Source of the DNA: Sphingobacteriales bacterium | Lineage (GTDB): Bacteria; Bacteroidota; Bacteroidia; UKL13-3 | DNA: 64,000 bases | Reading direction: 5' to 3' | Assembly (NCBI GenBank): GCA_021299635.1 | Contig: JAJTFA010000001.1 | Coordinates: 186,001 to 250,000, forward strand | Part shown: one piece after another, positions 8,680 through 17,718 of the stretch | How positions within the stretch are numbered: position 1 is the stretch's first letter | Layout of the letters: each line of letters opens with the position of its first letter | Made by a program: the position numbers and the translations under genes | The notes under the pieces: model-generated | Database searches by the model: none | Told to the model about the DNA's origin: nothing | What the model saw: only the letters and a program-made list of their open reading frames with translations

Positions 8680-9328
8680 GTTTGGCTTTGAGTTCGTCAT
8701 ACAGTAAAACTTTAATATCTTCTTTAATACGCCTGATATCTTTATCATCCAGACCATCATATATTCCCCTTATGTGTCTGTTTTGATCTACCAAAATTAA
8801 CTGCTGGGAGTGATCAATTGTTTTGTCTTCAATAGAAACGGGTAATAAATATCCCTGACCTGCCTTGAAAATATCATCTTTTGAGCCTGTTACAAAATAC
8901 CATATTCCGGCCTTTGCTTTGAATTTGGTAGCATATTGGGCAAGTACAGCTGCAGAATCATTCTCCGGATCTACGGTATGCGATATAAACTTAACCTGAG
9001 GGTATTCCGCGAGCTTAGAAACTATGGTTTCAACTTTTGCATTCATTTTTGGGCAAATATCTTTACAAGATGCAAAGAAGAAATTTGCGATATAAATACT
9101 TCCGTCAAAGTTGCTATTGGTGAGGGTATCACCATTCTGATCCACCAGTTTAAAAGGCGGAATGCTGTAATAGACTGTATCTTTTATTGCTTCACCATCT
9201 GGGGCTACTCGCTCACCTAGATAAGGCAGTGAATTATAGGTTTGCTTACCGGCATTGAAAATGTAAAAAATAAGAATTGGGACTATAAGGAGTCCCAATG
9301 CTGTAATGACGATGCGCTTATTTTTCAT
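8669..9328 (-). CDS. SCO1/SenC family copper chaperone for cytochrome c oxidase
   Basis: A 219-residue thioredoxin-fold protein anchored by one N-terminal helix (about 7-25). The copper ligands of the family are present: C88 and C92 in FASCKDICPKM, and H173 in IDHSQQLILVD. SCO proteins deliver copper to, or reduce, the CuA site of subunit II, whose gene is in the same locus. The gene follows the subunit IV gene by 5 bp and overlaps the DUF420 gene. Confidence 0.95.
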   Translation of the reverse strand: MKNKRIVITALGLLIVPILIFYIFNAGKQTYNSLPYLGERVAPDGEAIKDTVYYSIPPFKLVDQNGDTLTNSNFDGSIYIANFFFASCKDICPKMNAKVETIVSKLAEYPQVKFISHTVDPENDSAAVLAQYATKFKAKAGIWYFVTGSKDDIFKAGQGYLLPVSIEDKTIDHSQQLILVDQNRHIRGIYDGLDDKDIRRIKEDIKVLLYDELKAKHAQ

Positions 9329-9333
9329 AAAGG

Positions 9334-9657
9334 TTATCTAACCAAACCGGTAAAATCTCCTTCTATTAGCATAAGAATTACCAGAAAAACCACAAAAAGC
9401 ATCGGATAAACGATGAAGTTAACCAGCCACTTTCTTTCAAATTTCATGTGCATGAAGACAGCCACAATGTAAAATGCCTTTACAATACCCAAGGCAATAA
9501 AAAGGAAGTTTTTAAGCATAGAATGGGTACTTAGCAGCATAAAATATAAACCAATATCTACAATGGTTAAGGCAAACAAAATCCAGAATGTTTTCCAGAT
9601 TTGTTGCTTCATATTGGAAGGTGTTTCAGTGTGTTCTAAGTGTTCTGAGTGTTCCAT
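9334..9657 (-). CDS. Cytochrome c oxidase subunit IV
   Basis: 107 residues from the ATG at 9657. A longer frame to 9723 would overlap subunit III and add a hydrophobic leader, so it is rejected. A His/Glu-rich N-terminus (MEHSEHLEHTETP) precedes three membrane helices. The fold and the motif AVFMHMKFERKW match the prokaryotic caa3/bo3 subunit IV family, which helps stabilise the oxidase core. It lies 37 bp after subunit III. Confidence 0.9.
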   Translation of the reverse strand: MEHSEHLEHTETPSNMKQQIWKTFWILFALTIVDIGLYFMLLSTHSMLKNFLFIALGIVKAFYIVAVFMHMKFERKWLVNFIVYPMLFVVFLVILMLIEGDFTGLVR

Positions 9658-9694
9658 TTTAATATAAGATTTGTAGTGTGTGTTTAATTGAATA

Positions 9695-10450
9695 TTAAAT
9701 AAGGTAGAAAAAGGTAAAAACAAATACCCAAACCAAGTCTACAAAGTGCCAGTATAAACCAACTTTTTCAACCATTTCATAATGACCTCTTTTTTCATAG
9801 GTTCCTGCCAATACGTTGATGTATATAATTACATTCAGGACTACTCCTGAAAAAACATGGAATCCATGAAATCCGGTTACAATAAAGAACAGGGCAGCAA
9901 ATGCCGTGGGGCCAAAAGGATTGCCATGCAATGTTGCACCTTCTGTAATGAACTGAGTCCATTCCCACGCCTGACAGCCAAGGAAAGCTGCACCGCCAAG
10001 AATGGTTAGCACCATATAATTTGCCACCTCTTTTTTAGCCATTCTGTGACCTGCTTCAACAGCAAGCACCATTGTAACTGAGCTAAAAATGAGAACGAAT
10101 GTCATTAAACTCACAAAGAACAATGGCAAATGTATGCCATGTAGAAAAGGGAAGTGGTTAAATACCAATTCTGGCAGAGGCCAATGTTCAGTAGAGAATA
10201 GACCTGTGTGCTGCATCTCTTCAACAAACTGATCAGACACATGCGACATAGGTTTTACGATCTCATTGGGTTGAGATGACGGGAAACTATAGCGTATGAA
10301 GCCGTATGCAGTTAGCAAAGATGAAAAGGTAAATGCATCCGACAATAAGAAAATCCACATCATTAGTTTACCATAGCTAACACTGAAAGGAGATTTCCCA
10401 CCTCCCCAAATGTTTTGTTTGCCTGTAGTTAGTGTAGTTGAGTTTGCCAT
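9695..10450 (-). CDS. Cytochrome c oxidase subunit III
   Basis: 251 residues with about six or seven membrane helices. Family landmarks include FFIVTGFHGFHVFSG, LGCQAWEWTQFI and the C-terminal YWHFVDLVWVFVFTFFY, all typical of heme-copper oxidase subunit III, which protects the core from turnover inactivation. It is the longer of two adjacent subunit III genes; the shorter one lies 19 bp upstream. The pair diverge strongly, so this is an old paralogue pair, as is usual in Bacteroidota, not a recent duplication. Confidence 0.94.
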   Translation of the reverse strand: MANSTTLTTGKQNIWGGGKSPFSVSYGKLMMWIFLLSDAFTFSSLLTAYGFIRYSFPSSQPNEIVKPMSHVSDQFVEEMQHTGLFSTEHWPLPELVFNHFPFLHGIHLPLFFVSLMTFVLIFSSVTMVLAVEAGHRMAKKEVANYMVLTILGGAAFLGCQAWEWTQFITEGATLHGNPFGPTAFAALFFIVTGFHGFHVFSGVVLNVIIYINVLAGTYEKRGHYEMVEKVGLYWHFVDLVWVFVFTFFYLI

Positions 10451-10469
10451 ATTGGTTTGTTGTTCTTGT

Positions 10470-11057
10470 TTATCTGTTTAACTGAAAAAATACAAAAAGG
10501 TATATCCAAAGAATTCCCAGAAAATGCCAGTATGTATTACATAAATTAATGGTGAGTAGGCTTTTCTTGTGCACTTTTGATCTCAAGGACTTAATGAATG
10601 TTACCAGCACAAAAATTACCCCGCCAACCATGTGCATTAAGTGCATGAAAGAAATGATATATACAAAAGATTCTGAAGGATTACCGGTAAAGTAAACATT
10701 GTTCTGCACCAACTGACTATAAGCTAACCATTGGCAGATACCAAAACAAATCCCTAAAGCAGCTGTGATGCCTAAAGCTATTTTAATTTGACCAAGCTCG
10801 TCTTTTTTTGCTGCCATATATGCCCACTGCATAAAAACAGAACTTAATGCGATAATGATAGTACTTGTAGTAAATAACTGTGGCAGTTCATATACACGCC
10901 AATTGCCCTCTCCATGCCTTACAATATAAGCACTAGTGAAACCCGCAAACAGCATAACGCTTGCCACAATTAGTAGCCACAATACGAATTTCTTCGGGTT
11001 AATTACGTATTCAGGTTCTTGGTGTGATTTGGCTGATTTTATACTTTGTGTCATCAT
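10470..11057 (-). CDS. Cytochrome c oxidase subunit III, second (shorter) paralogue
   Basis: 195 residues with five membrane helices. Matches to subunit III include MHLMHMVGGVIFVLVTF and CNTYWHFLGILWIYLFVFF. It lacks the N-terminal helices of a full-length subunit III. Its start overlaps the ctaB stop by 4 bp (ATGA), so translation of the two is coupled. A second ATG three bases downstream is also possible. Confidence 0.92.
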   Translation of the reverse strand: MMTQSIKSAKSHQEPEYVINPKKFVLWLLIVASVMLFAGFTSAYIVRHGEGNWRVYELPQLFTTSTIIIALSSVFMQWAYMAAKKDELGQIKIALGITAALGICFGICQWLAYSQLVQNNVYFTGNPSESFVYIISFMHLMHMVGGVIFVLVTFIKSLRSKVHKKSLLTINLCNTYWHFLGILWIYLFVFFQLNR

Positions 11058-11968
11058 ATCTTATCTATTAAATAAGCAATTTGAACCAGCGGTAAATAAA
11101 AGAAGGATGCGAACATGAGCTTTTTAGCATCTGCATTTTCGCATGAGCGATAAAGTTTTAAAGCATACCAGATAAGCAAACCAGCGCCCGCAATGCAAAC
11201 CAATGCAGACACCAAACCTGTGTATCCTTCAACGAAAGGAAGCAATCCAACAGGAAGCAGCATGGAAGTAAAAATGAGTACCTGGAATGCACTCTTTTTG
11301 TTTCTACCGTACACCGGTAGCATTTTAAAACCTGCTCTCTTGTAATCATCATCCAGTATCCATGCAATACTCCAGAAGTGAGGAAATTGCCAGAAAAACT
11401 GAACGCCAAAAAATATAATGGCTTCAGTTGTGATGCTTCCTGTAAAAGCTACCCAACCTAGAAGTGGAGGGAAGGCTCCTGGAAATGCGCCAACAAAAAC
11501 GGATATGGGTGATACCCTTTTTAAAGGGGTATAGATGAATGCATAGCTAACAAGCGAGGCCAGAGAAAGCCAACCACATAGAGGATTTAGAAAAGCAGCA
11601 ATCAGATAAACTCCTGAAATACCCATTATTAGACTTGCTAAACCGGCCTCCGTGCTGCTCATACGTTTGGTTGCAACCGGACGGTTTGCCGTGCGTACCA
11701 TTAACTTATCAAAATCCTTTTCAATGATTTGATTGATTCCATTAGATGCACCAACTACCAATGTGCCGCCAAGTGCAAGAATCATTACTTCAAACCAGTT
11801 GATAGTGCTTCCGGTAGATGCTGTCAGGTAGGTAATAACCGCAGAAAAAACCACCAAAAAAGTCAGTCGTGTTTTTATTAATTGGTTATAGTCGGTTACC
11901 TTTTGCTTTAACAAAGAGATACCGGATATCCATTCGTTTTTTTCTGCTATTGTTCTTGCTTCGTTCAT
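11054..11968 (-). CDS. ctaB: Protoheme IX farnesyltransferase (heme o synthase)
   Basis: A 304-residue UbiA-family membrane prenyltransferase. It farnesylates heme b to heme o, the first step to heme a. The first Asp-rich motif is in ASNGINQIIEKDFDKLMVRT (about 74-93) and the second is DDDYKRAGFKMLP. About nine membrane helices are visible. It sits between ctaA (4 bp upstream) and the short subunit III gene (4-bp overlap), so heme supply is made together with the oxidase it serves. Confidence 0.96.
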   Translation of the reverse strand: MNEARTIAEKNEWISGISLLKQKVTDYNQLIKTRLTFLVVFSAVITYLTASTGSTINWFEVMILALGGTLVVGASNGINQIIEKDFDKLMVRTANRPVATKRMSSTEAGLASLIMGISGVYLIAAFLNPLCGWLSLASLVSYAFIYTPLKRVSPISVFVGAFPGAFPPLLGWVAFTGSITTEAIIFFGVQFFWQFPHFWSIAWILDDDYKRAGFKMLPVYGRNKKSAFQVLIFTSMLLPVGLLPFVEGYTGLVSALVCIAGAGLLIWYALKLYRSCENADAKKLMFASFFYLPLVQIAYLIDKI

Positions 11969-11972
11969 TTAT

Positions 11973-12950
11973 TTACCCTTTGTTCAGGGTTTGTGTTTTT
12001 GAGAATAATAATATCGTAATAAACAACTGTGCTCCTCCGATTAGGCTTCCAACAAAAAGATGTAAACTCTGCACCATTTTAGGGAATCCCAAATTATCCA
12101 ATACCTTACCACTTAAAATTTGCATTGCAACCAAAATAATTGTTGAGAGTGCTAGCCTGTAAATCAATGAAGATGAATCGAAATTTTCTCTAAACTTCTT
12201 AATCATCCACATGGTTAGTACAAGGCTCACAATTGAAAATGTTCTATGAAATGAAAAAATTCCACCTAATGCTTGAATCCAGTATTCGCGGTTTTGTTCA
12301 CCCATAATCAAAGCAACCGAGTCTATGTTTTCACGCACCTGTGTTCCGCTGATGGTTTGTATGCCGGAAACAGATAGAATCAGAACCATTAAAGGTTTTA
12401 ATGAAGCATCGGCTTTTAGTTGCACAACTGTAAAATTCTGAGAGCGGGTTATGGTAAAGATTAATAGCCCAACTATTACCAATGCAATTATCATATGAAT
12501 GGTAACCATCCAGTGGGCTAAATTGGAACTTACAACTTTTGAACCTATCCACCCCTGAAAGCCAACTAACAGAAATGCTGCGAAACTTAACCAGAAAATA
12601 CTTTTGTCTTTTTTCAGGTAAGGTATGGCAAAGAACACTGTAAGAAAGATAAAAAAACCTATTAGCACACCAATCAATCTGTTCACATATTCCGTCCAGG
12701 TTTTATACACGTCAAAGTCTGCTATTTCATGGCCTTCAACGCGAAATCTATCTTTATAATCGGCTGGCAGTTGGCTCACATCAGTGGGGGGAACCCAGGT
12801 ACCAAAACACTTTGGCCAATCTGGGCAACCCATTCCGGAGCCTGTACTGCGAACCAAACCACCCACAAAAATCAGAATAAAAACAGAGGCTATGGTTAGA
12901 ATACCGAAACGTCTGAATCTTCTTTCTGATTTTTCCGATAGTTCATTCAT
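11973..12950 (-). CDS. ctaA: Heme A synthase (COX15/CtaA family)
   Basis: 325 residues with eight membrane helices. It oxidises heme o to heme a. Signatures are GGLVRSTGSGMGCPDWPKCF near the N-terminus with its Cys pair, TEYVNRLIG with a conserved Glu/Asn/Arg, AHWMVTIHMIIALV with a heme-ligand His, and a later FSFHRTFS. The ATG lies 1 bp past the subunit I stop, and ctaB follows after 4 bp. Confidence 0.95.
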   Translation of the reverse strand: MNELSEKSERRFRRFGILTIASVFILIFVGGLVRSTGSGMGCPDWPKCFGTWVPPTDVSQLPADYKDRFRVEGHEIADFDVYKTWTEYVNRLIGVLIGFFIFLTVFFAIPYLKKDKSIFWLSFAAFLLVGFQGWIGSKVVSSNLAHWMVTIHMIIALVIVGLLIFTITRSQNFTVVQLKADASLKPLMVLILSVSGIQTISGTQVRENIDSVALIMGEQNREYWIQALGGIFSFHRTFSIVSLVLTMWMIKKFRENFDSSSLIYRLALSTIILVAMQILSGKVLDNLGFPKMVQSLHLFVGSLIGGAQLFITILLFSKTQTLNKG

Positions 12951-12951
12951 A

Positions 12952-14859
12952 TTATGATCTGGCTAGTCCGAACAGGCGTTTCAGAGCAGCAAACAACACC
13001 ACTTCCTGTTTAGCAGCAGGTGTACTTGTGCGTGAAGGTTCGAATTTAGCCGGATCCGGTTCCTGCATTTCATCCACTTGTCCCGGATCAGGAACGTTTT
13101 GTGGTATGAAATCATCGGATGCACCAGGTTTGCTATAGTCATACGCCCAACGATAAACGTGAGGTATTTCACCTGGCCAGTTACCATGCAAATGTTTAAC
13201 AGGTGCTGTCCACTCCAGGGTGTTTGATTTCCAAGGATTTTGTGGTGCACGTTTACCTTTGAATATGCTATAAAAGAAATTAAACAAGAAGATGAGCTGA
13301 GCAAAACCTCCTAGTAAAGCAGCAATGGTTATAAACTCATTCATATCTATAAAAACATTGAATTGATCATATGCGGTATTCGCATAATATCTGCGAGGCA
13401 CACCTGCCAGACCCATGAAGTGCATTGGGAAAAACACACAATAAGCAGATATAAATGTTAACCAGAAATGGATATATCCCAATCCCTCATTCATCATTTT
13501 GCCAAATAGTTTAGAGTACCAATGGTAAATACCACTCATCATACCAAATATAGCGGCACTACCCATTACCAAGTGAAAGTGAGCAACTACAAAGTAGGTA
13601 TCATGCAGGTTAATGTCGAGTGCAGCATTACCCAAATAAATACCTGTTAAACCACCGGAGATGAAAAAAGATACAAGACCGATTGCAAACAACATGGCCG
13701 GTGTGAGTTGTAAATTGCCTTTCCATAGTGTTGCCAGATAGTTAAAAGTTTTTACTGCTGATGGTACAGCAATAATCAGAGTACCTAACATAAACACAGA
13801 TCCAAGGAAAGGATTCATTCCGGTTAAGAACATATGGTGACCCCAAACAATAAAGGAGAGGAAACCGATTGCCAGGATAGAACCAATCATCGCACGGTAA
13901 CCAAAAATTGGCTTGCGTGAGTTGGTTGCAATTACTTCAGAGGTAATACCCAAGGCGGGCAATAAAATGATATATACTTCAGGGTGACCAAGGAACCAGA
14001 ATAAGTGCTGGAAAAGAATTGGTGAACCACCGGTTCTTTCAATTCCACCAGCTAGATCAGCAGGAATATCTGCTAAGTAGAAAGAGGTTCCAAAACTGCG
14101 GTCCATCAGAAGAAGCAACGAACCACCTAACAGTACAGGGAAAGAGAGTAAACCCAATACAGCTGTAATTAAAAATGCCCAGATAGTAAGCGGAAGACGG
14201 GTCATTTTCATACCCTTGGTGCGCATGTTTAATACAGTTGTAATGTAGTTGATACCACCTAGCAATGCAGATGCAATGAAAAGAATCATGGCTACCAACC
14301 AAAGGGTCATACCGTCACCTGAGCCAGGAACTGCTTTAGGTAAAGCGGATAATGGCGGGTAAACTGTCCAACCTGCTGATGCTGGTCCGTTTTCAACAAA
14401 TAATGAAAAAGTTAATACACAAGACGAAAGGAAGAAGAACCAATATGAAAGCATATTAAGGAATGGAGAAGCCATGTCTCTTGCTCCTACCTGCAGTGGG
14501 ATAAGCAGGTTAGAGAAAGTGCCACTTAACCCAGCAGTTAATACATAGAATACCATGATGGTTCCGTGGATAGTGATAAGAGCCAGATAAAAATTCGGGT
14601 CTAGCTTGCCATCTTTACCCCAATGACCAATAATACTTTCCAAGAAAGGGAACTTCATATCGGGGTAAGCCAGTTGAAGGCGGAAAATTAGCGACATAGC
14701 CATTCCCAGTGTTCCCATAATGATTCCGGTAATCAAGAATTGTTTAGCAATCATTTTATGATCCATGCTAAATACATACTTCGAAATGAAGCTTTCCTGA
14801 TGATGACCATGATGAGCGTCATGGCTGTGGTCATCTTGATGTGAATGCGTTTTGCTCAT
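12952..14859 (-). CDS. ctaD: Cytochrome c oxidase subunit I (heme-copper, type A)
   Basis: A 635-residue catalytic subunit with heme a, heme a3 and CuB. The motif FLGHPEVYIILLPALG near residue 290 carries the CuB His, the proton-channel Glu and the cross-linked Tyr of type A1 oxidases. WGHHMFLTGMNP gives the other CuB His pair, and HDTYFVVAHFHLVMG the heme ligands. A His/Asp-rich N-terminus and a ~100-residue polar C-terminal tail (PQNVPDPGQVDEMQEPDP) are extra. The gene lies 35 bp after subunit II and 1 bp before ctaA. Confidence 0.97.
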   Translation of the reverse strand: MSKTHSHQDDHSHDAHHGHHQESFISKYVFSMDHKMIAKQFLITGIIMGTLGMAMSLIFRLQLAYPDMKFPFLESIIGHWGKDGKLDPNFYLALITIHGTIMVFYVLTAGLSGTFSNLLIPLQVGARDMASPFLNMLSYWFFFLSSCVLTFSLFVENGPASAGWTVYPPLSALPKAVPGSGDGMTLWLVAMILFIASALLGGINYITTVLNMRTKGMKMTRLPLTIWAFLITAVLGLLSFPVLLGGSLLLLMDRSFGTSFYLADIPADLAGGIERTGGSPILFQHLFWFLGHPEVYIILLPALGITSEVIATNSRKPIFGYRAMIGSILAIGFLSFIVWGHHMFLTGMNPFLGSVFMLGTLIIAVPSAVKTFNYLATLWKGNLQLTPAMLFAIGLVSFFISGGLTGIYLGNAALDINLHDTYFVVAHFHLVMGSAAIFGMMSGIYHWYSKLFGKMMNEGLGYIHFWLTFISAYCVFFPMHFMGLAGVPRRYYANTAYDQFNVFIDMNEFITIAALLGGFAQLIFLFNFFYSIFKGKRAPQNPWKSNTLEWTAPVKHLHGNWPGEIPHVYRWAYDYSKPGASDDFIPQNVPDPGQVDEMQEPDPAKFEPSRTSTPAAKQEVVLFAALKRLFGLARS

Positions 14860-14894
14860 ACTTTAAATTATAATTATTTCTTAACTGTTAATGA

Positions 14895-16385
14895 TTATTT
14901 GATGGCTAGTATTTTGTTATTTTTTGCAGGAACACGCACCTGTGTTTGTGTAGAAGTTGTATCGGCAACAGGAGCAGCGTTTTGTACATATTGTGTTTGG
15001 CTGCTCATCCATTTCTCATAATCGCCTGCTGTGTGCACGATAACTTTCATCTTCATACGATAGTGTGCGCCACCGCATATTTTGTTACATAGTAGGATGT
15101 AGTCAAAAGTAGGATCATTTAATTTGCTGCGCATATCAGCAGTTGTGATGGTAGGTGTAAATGCAAACTGAGTAGGTAGGCCTGGAACCACATTCATCTG
15201 CACGCGAAAGTGAGGCAGATAAGCAGAGTGTATAACATCCTTAGCTCTGAATTTAAGCATGACAGGCTGATCAACTTTTAGGTGAAGTTCATTCGTAACA
15301 ACATCATCCAGTGCTTTCGGGTCTTTGGGGTCAACCCCAAGGGCGTTAACTTTTCCTATTTCACGGAAATCATGTTTGCCCAAAACATTATCAGCACCTG
15401 CATAGCGAGCATTCCAGCCAAACTGGTATCCATAAACCTCAATCAACTGCGCCTTCTCATCTTTGTGATACATAATATCGTTCCATGTTTTCAAGCCACG
15501 AATAACCAGTACGGTAAGCACAATGGCAGGAATAACTGTCCAAATAAGTTCGAGTTTATGGTTGTCAGGGAAATACAAAGCTTTACGGCTTTTGCTGTGT
15601 TTATATTTAAAAAGATACCAGAAAAGCAAAATTTGAGTGATGATGAACACCACTAAAGTGAGGTAAAAAGTGATATTGAACATGCTGTCGTACTCATTAC
15701 TATGAGCAGAAGCACCATCATAGCTGTTCACGGTAAGTTTAGTGTGCGCTGCAAATTCCCAAATTACCGCACCCATACCGGCAATAAGGAATAGGAGTGC
15801 CATTTTAGAGTTAATGCTGTTCCAGTTGATAACCGGTTTTCCTTGTATTTGCCCAACCAACCCAAGTATATCAAGCACCAATGCAATAACCATAAATAAA
15901 AGAACTGCAATAATGATAAGCAACCAGTTGATTTTGCCTCTCATATTTGCGTTAACCTCTACAGGAGAAGCTCCCTCATTAGAAACAGATGATCCAGTTG
16001 AAGCTGCTGTTGCAGGTGCAGCAGGTTTTTCACTTTCGGCTTTAATATATGCAATAACTGATTTTATCTGATTGTCATTCAAGTTTTCAAAAGCAGTCAT
16101 CAACGCTTCGTTGTTCTCTTTATAAATTTGCACAGCAATAGGATCACCGGCTTTAACCATCTTTTGCGAATTTTTAATCCAGCTAATCAGCCATTTCTCG
16201 TCTCTGCGTTTATGAGCATCTTTGAGCGCAGGGCCAACCACTTTTTCATTGATAGCATGGCATGAAGTGCAATTGGCATTGAATAATTGAGCGCCTTCTT
16301 CTGCGGTTTGGGCGAATCCTGAATTAAAAAACAGAATGGTTGCAAAAAGAGCTAAAGCGCGTAAAACGTTTGTAATGATTTTCAT
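14895..16385 (-). CDS. ctaC: Cytochrome c oxidase subunit II with N-terminal cytochrome c domain
   Basis: 496 residues. Order seen: signal peptide (1-26, ends GFAQ); a class I cytochrome c domain with C39-T-S-C-H43 and a candidate Met ligand near 96; an Ala/Ser-rich linker; hydrophobic helices near 153-173, 195-212, 237-258 and 280-297; then the CuA cupredoxin domain with H386 and C433-NKI-C437-GGA-H441-YR-M444. Classic caa3 enzymes carry cytochrome c at the C-terminus; here it is N-terminal, and two helices precede the usual hairpin. The gene appears to be first in the oxidase operon, after a 150-bp gap. Confidence 0.95.
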   Translation of the reverse strand: MKIITNVLRALALFATILFFNSGFAQTAEEGAQLFNANCTSCHAINEKVVGPALKDAHKRRDEKWLISWIKNSQKMVKAGDPIAVQIYKENNEALMTAFENLNDNQIKSVIAYIKAESEKPAAPATAASTGSSVSNEGASPVEVNANMRGKINWLLIIIAVLLFMVIALVLDILGLVGQIQGKPVINWNSINSKMALLFLIAGMGAVIWEFAAHTKLTVNSYDGASAHSNEYDSMFNITFYLTLVVFIITQILLFWYLFKYKHSKSRKALYFPDNHKLELIWTVIPAIVLTVLVIRGLKTWNDIMYHKDEKAQLIEVYGYQFGWNARYAGADNVLGKHDFREIGKVNALGVDPKDPKALDDVVTNELHLKVDQPVMLKFRAKDVIHSAYLPHFRVQMNVVPGLPTQFAFTPTITTADMRSKLNDPTFDYILLCNKICGGAHYRMKMKVIVHTAGDYEKWMSSQTQYVQNAAPVADTTSTQTQVRVPAKNNKILAIK

Positions 16386-16535
16386 TGTGCTTGTTTTTGA
16401 AAGAATGGGTCTTTTTTTCAGCCTGCGAATCTATATTTTTTTATTGTAGTTCAATAGCGGCAACGATTTTTTTGTCCACTATTTATAATGAATAAAAAAA
16501 AATTGGATACAGACCAACGCGATTAGGCTGCTAAA

Positions 16536-17612
16536 CTATTTCTTAGGTGCTGCATTATAGGGTTTTATGAGTGGAGCAGGCTTGGGAGTATTGATTTTGG
16601 CAGAACTCGTGTCTCCCTCACTTTCTGAAGTTTTTCTGGCAAGTTCAGGTAGCGGTAATTTGGTTTCCCAAACATGTACGCCAAAATCAGCACCTACTCT
16701 TATCATATTGGCAACAAGAAGCGTATTAGTGCTTTTACTAAACATAAGATCTCGAACATAATTACCCGTGCCTTCAGCAGAGGCTAATAGTTTTCCGGTA
16801 GAAACTTCCCAAACTTTAATACTGCCATCATTACAACCTGTAAAAGCATAGCTGCCGTCTTCACTTAAAGCTACCGCTGTTACCTTCCAGCAGTCTACAG
16901 ACAATTTTCTTATTTCTTTCCCGGTTTTTAAATCCCAAAGTCGGGCACTTTTATCATTAGACCCGCTAATCATAATGGTGCCACTTTTATTGATGTCAAT
17001 CGCGTTCACTATATCCGTATGACCATCAAAGGTACTTGCAATGGTATTGTTCTGCAAACTAATGGCTCTTATTCTAGGTTCTGCTCCTGCTATGATAAGT
17101 TGACGATTATCTTGGGGATTTAAGACCATTGCATTAACAGAACTGGTGGTATTGATTATCCTTAATTTCTTGCCGGACTCTACCTCCCAAATGACAATAT
17201 TGCGGTCATCACTTCCTGAAAATAAAAATTTGCGGCTGTAATCAAATAGCAAGGTATTGATATTGCCGTTATGCCCTTCAAGAACCTTTATTAATTTATA
17301 AGTTGAATCCCATATGCGAACAGAATGGTCATTGGATCCGCTTGCTAATAAGCCACCATCGCGACTGTATTTAATTGCAGTTACAGGAGCCAGATGCGCC
17401 TCAAAAGATTTAATGAGATTAAAGGTAGAATCATCCTTATATATATTTATTTTTTTATCCCAAGAACCTGCGGCAATCTGTCCTCTCGCTGATATGCTGA
17501 TGGCATCTACATCATTGCTATGACCAGGCAGAATGGCTTTGGGACTCGTAAGTATTTTTTGAGCACTTGCCAATAACGGTAAAAGCAAGATCATAAAAAT
17601 GAGTTTTTTCAT
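16536..17612 (-). CDS. Secreted WD40-repeat beta-propeller protein
   Basis: 358 residues with a signal peptide (MKKLIFMILLLPLLASAQ). It has about seven WD40 blades, with clear motifs GSNDHSVRIWDS, SGSDDRNIVIWE, SGSNDKSARLWD, TGCNDGSIKVWE and a final GVHVWE. A low-complexity tail rich in Lys, Pro and Thr follows. WD40 propellers are binding platforms, and the ligand is unknown. It lies upstream of the oxidase genes on the same strand with a 150-bp gap, so cotranscription is uncertain. Confidence 0.88.
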   Translation of the reverse strand: MKKLIFMILLLPLLASAQKILTSPKAILPGHSNDVDAISISARGQIAAGSWDKKINIYKDDSTFNLIKSFEAHLAPVTAIKYSRDGGLLASGSNDHSVRIWDSTYKLIKVLEGHNGNINTLLFDYSRKFLFSGSDDRNIVIWEVESGKKLRIINTTSSVNAMVLNPQDNRQLIIAGAEPRIRAISLQNNTIASTFDGHTDIVNAIDINKSGTIMISGSNDKSARLWDLKTGKEIRKLSVDCWKVTAVALSEDGSYAFTGCNDGSIKVWEVSTGKLLASAEGTGNYVRDLMFSKSTNTLLVANMIRVGADFGVHVWETKLPLPELARKTSESEGDTSSAKINTPKPAPLIKPYNAAPKK

Positions 17613-17691
17613 AGTGCAAGCAGATTGGTTTTTTCTCTGTCAAACTTTAAGAAAAAAATTTAACATTCCAAAGTAATTCATCATAGTTCAT

Positions 17692-17699
17692 TAAATTTG
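17692..17699 (+). promoter_or_regulatory. Possible -7 box for the gene at 17719
   Basis: TAAATTTG matches the TAnnTTTG consensus exactly and ends 19 bp before the ATG at 17719. No TTTG is present at the ideal -33 spacing. Confidence 0.4.
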
Positions 17700-17718
17700 T
17701 TTGTTCATTACAAATTCA

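Noticed and set aside
9658-9723. A longer start for cox subunit IV
   Set aside because: It would overlap the subunit III gene and place a hydrophobic leader before the typical His-rich start at 9657.
9695-11057. The two subunit III genes as a recent tandem duplication
   Set aside because: Their proteins differ in length and share only family-level motifs. Paired subunit III genes are usual in Bacteroidota.
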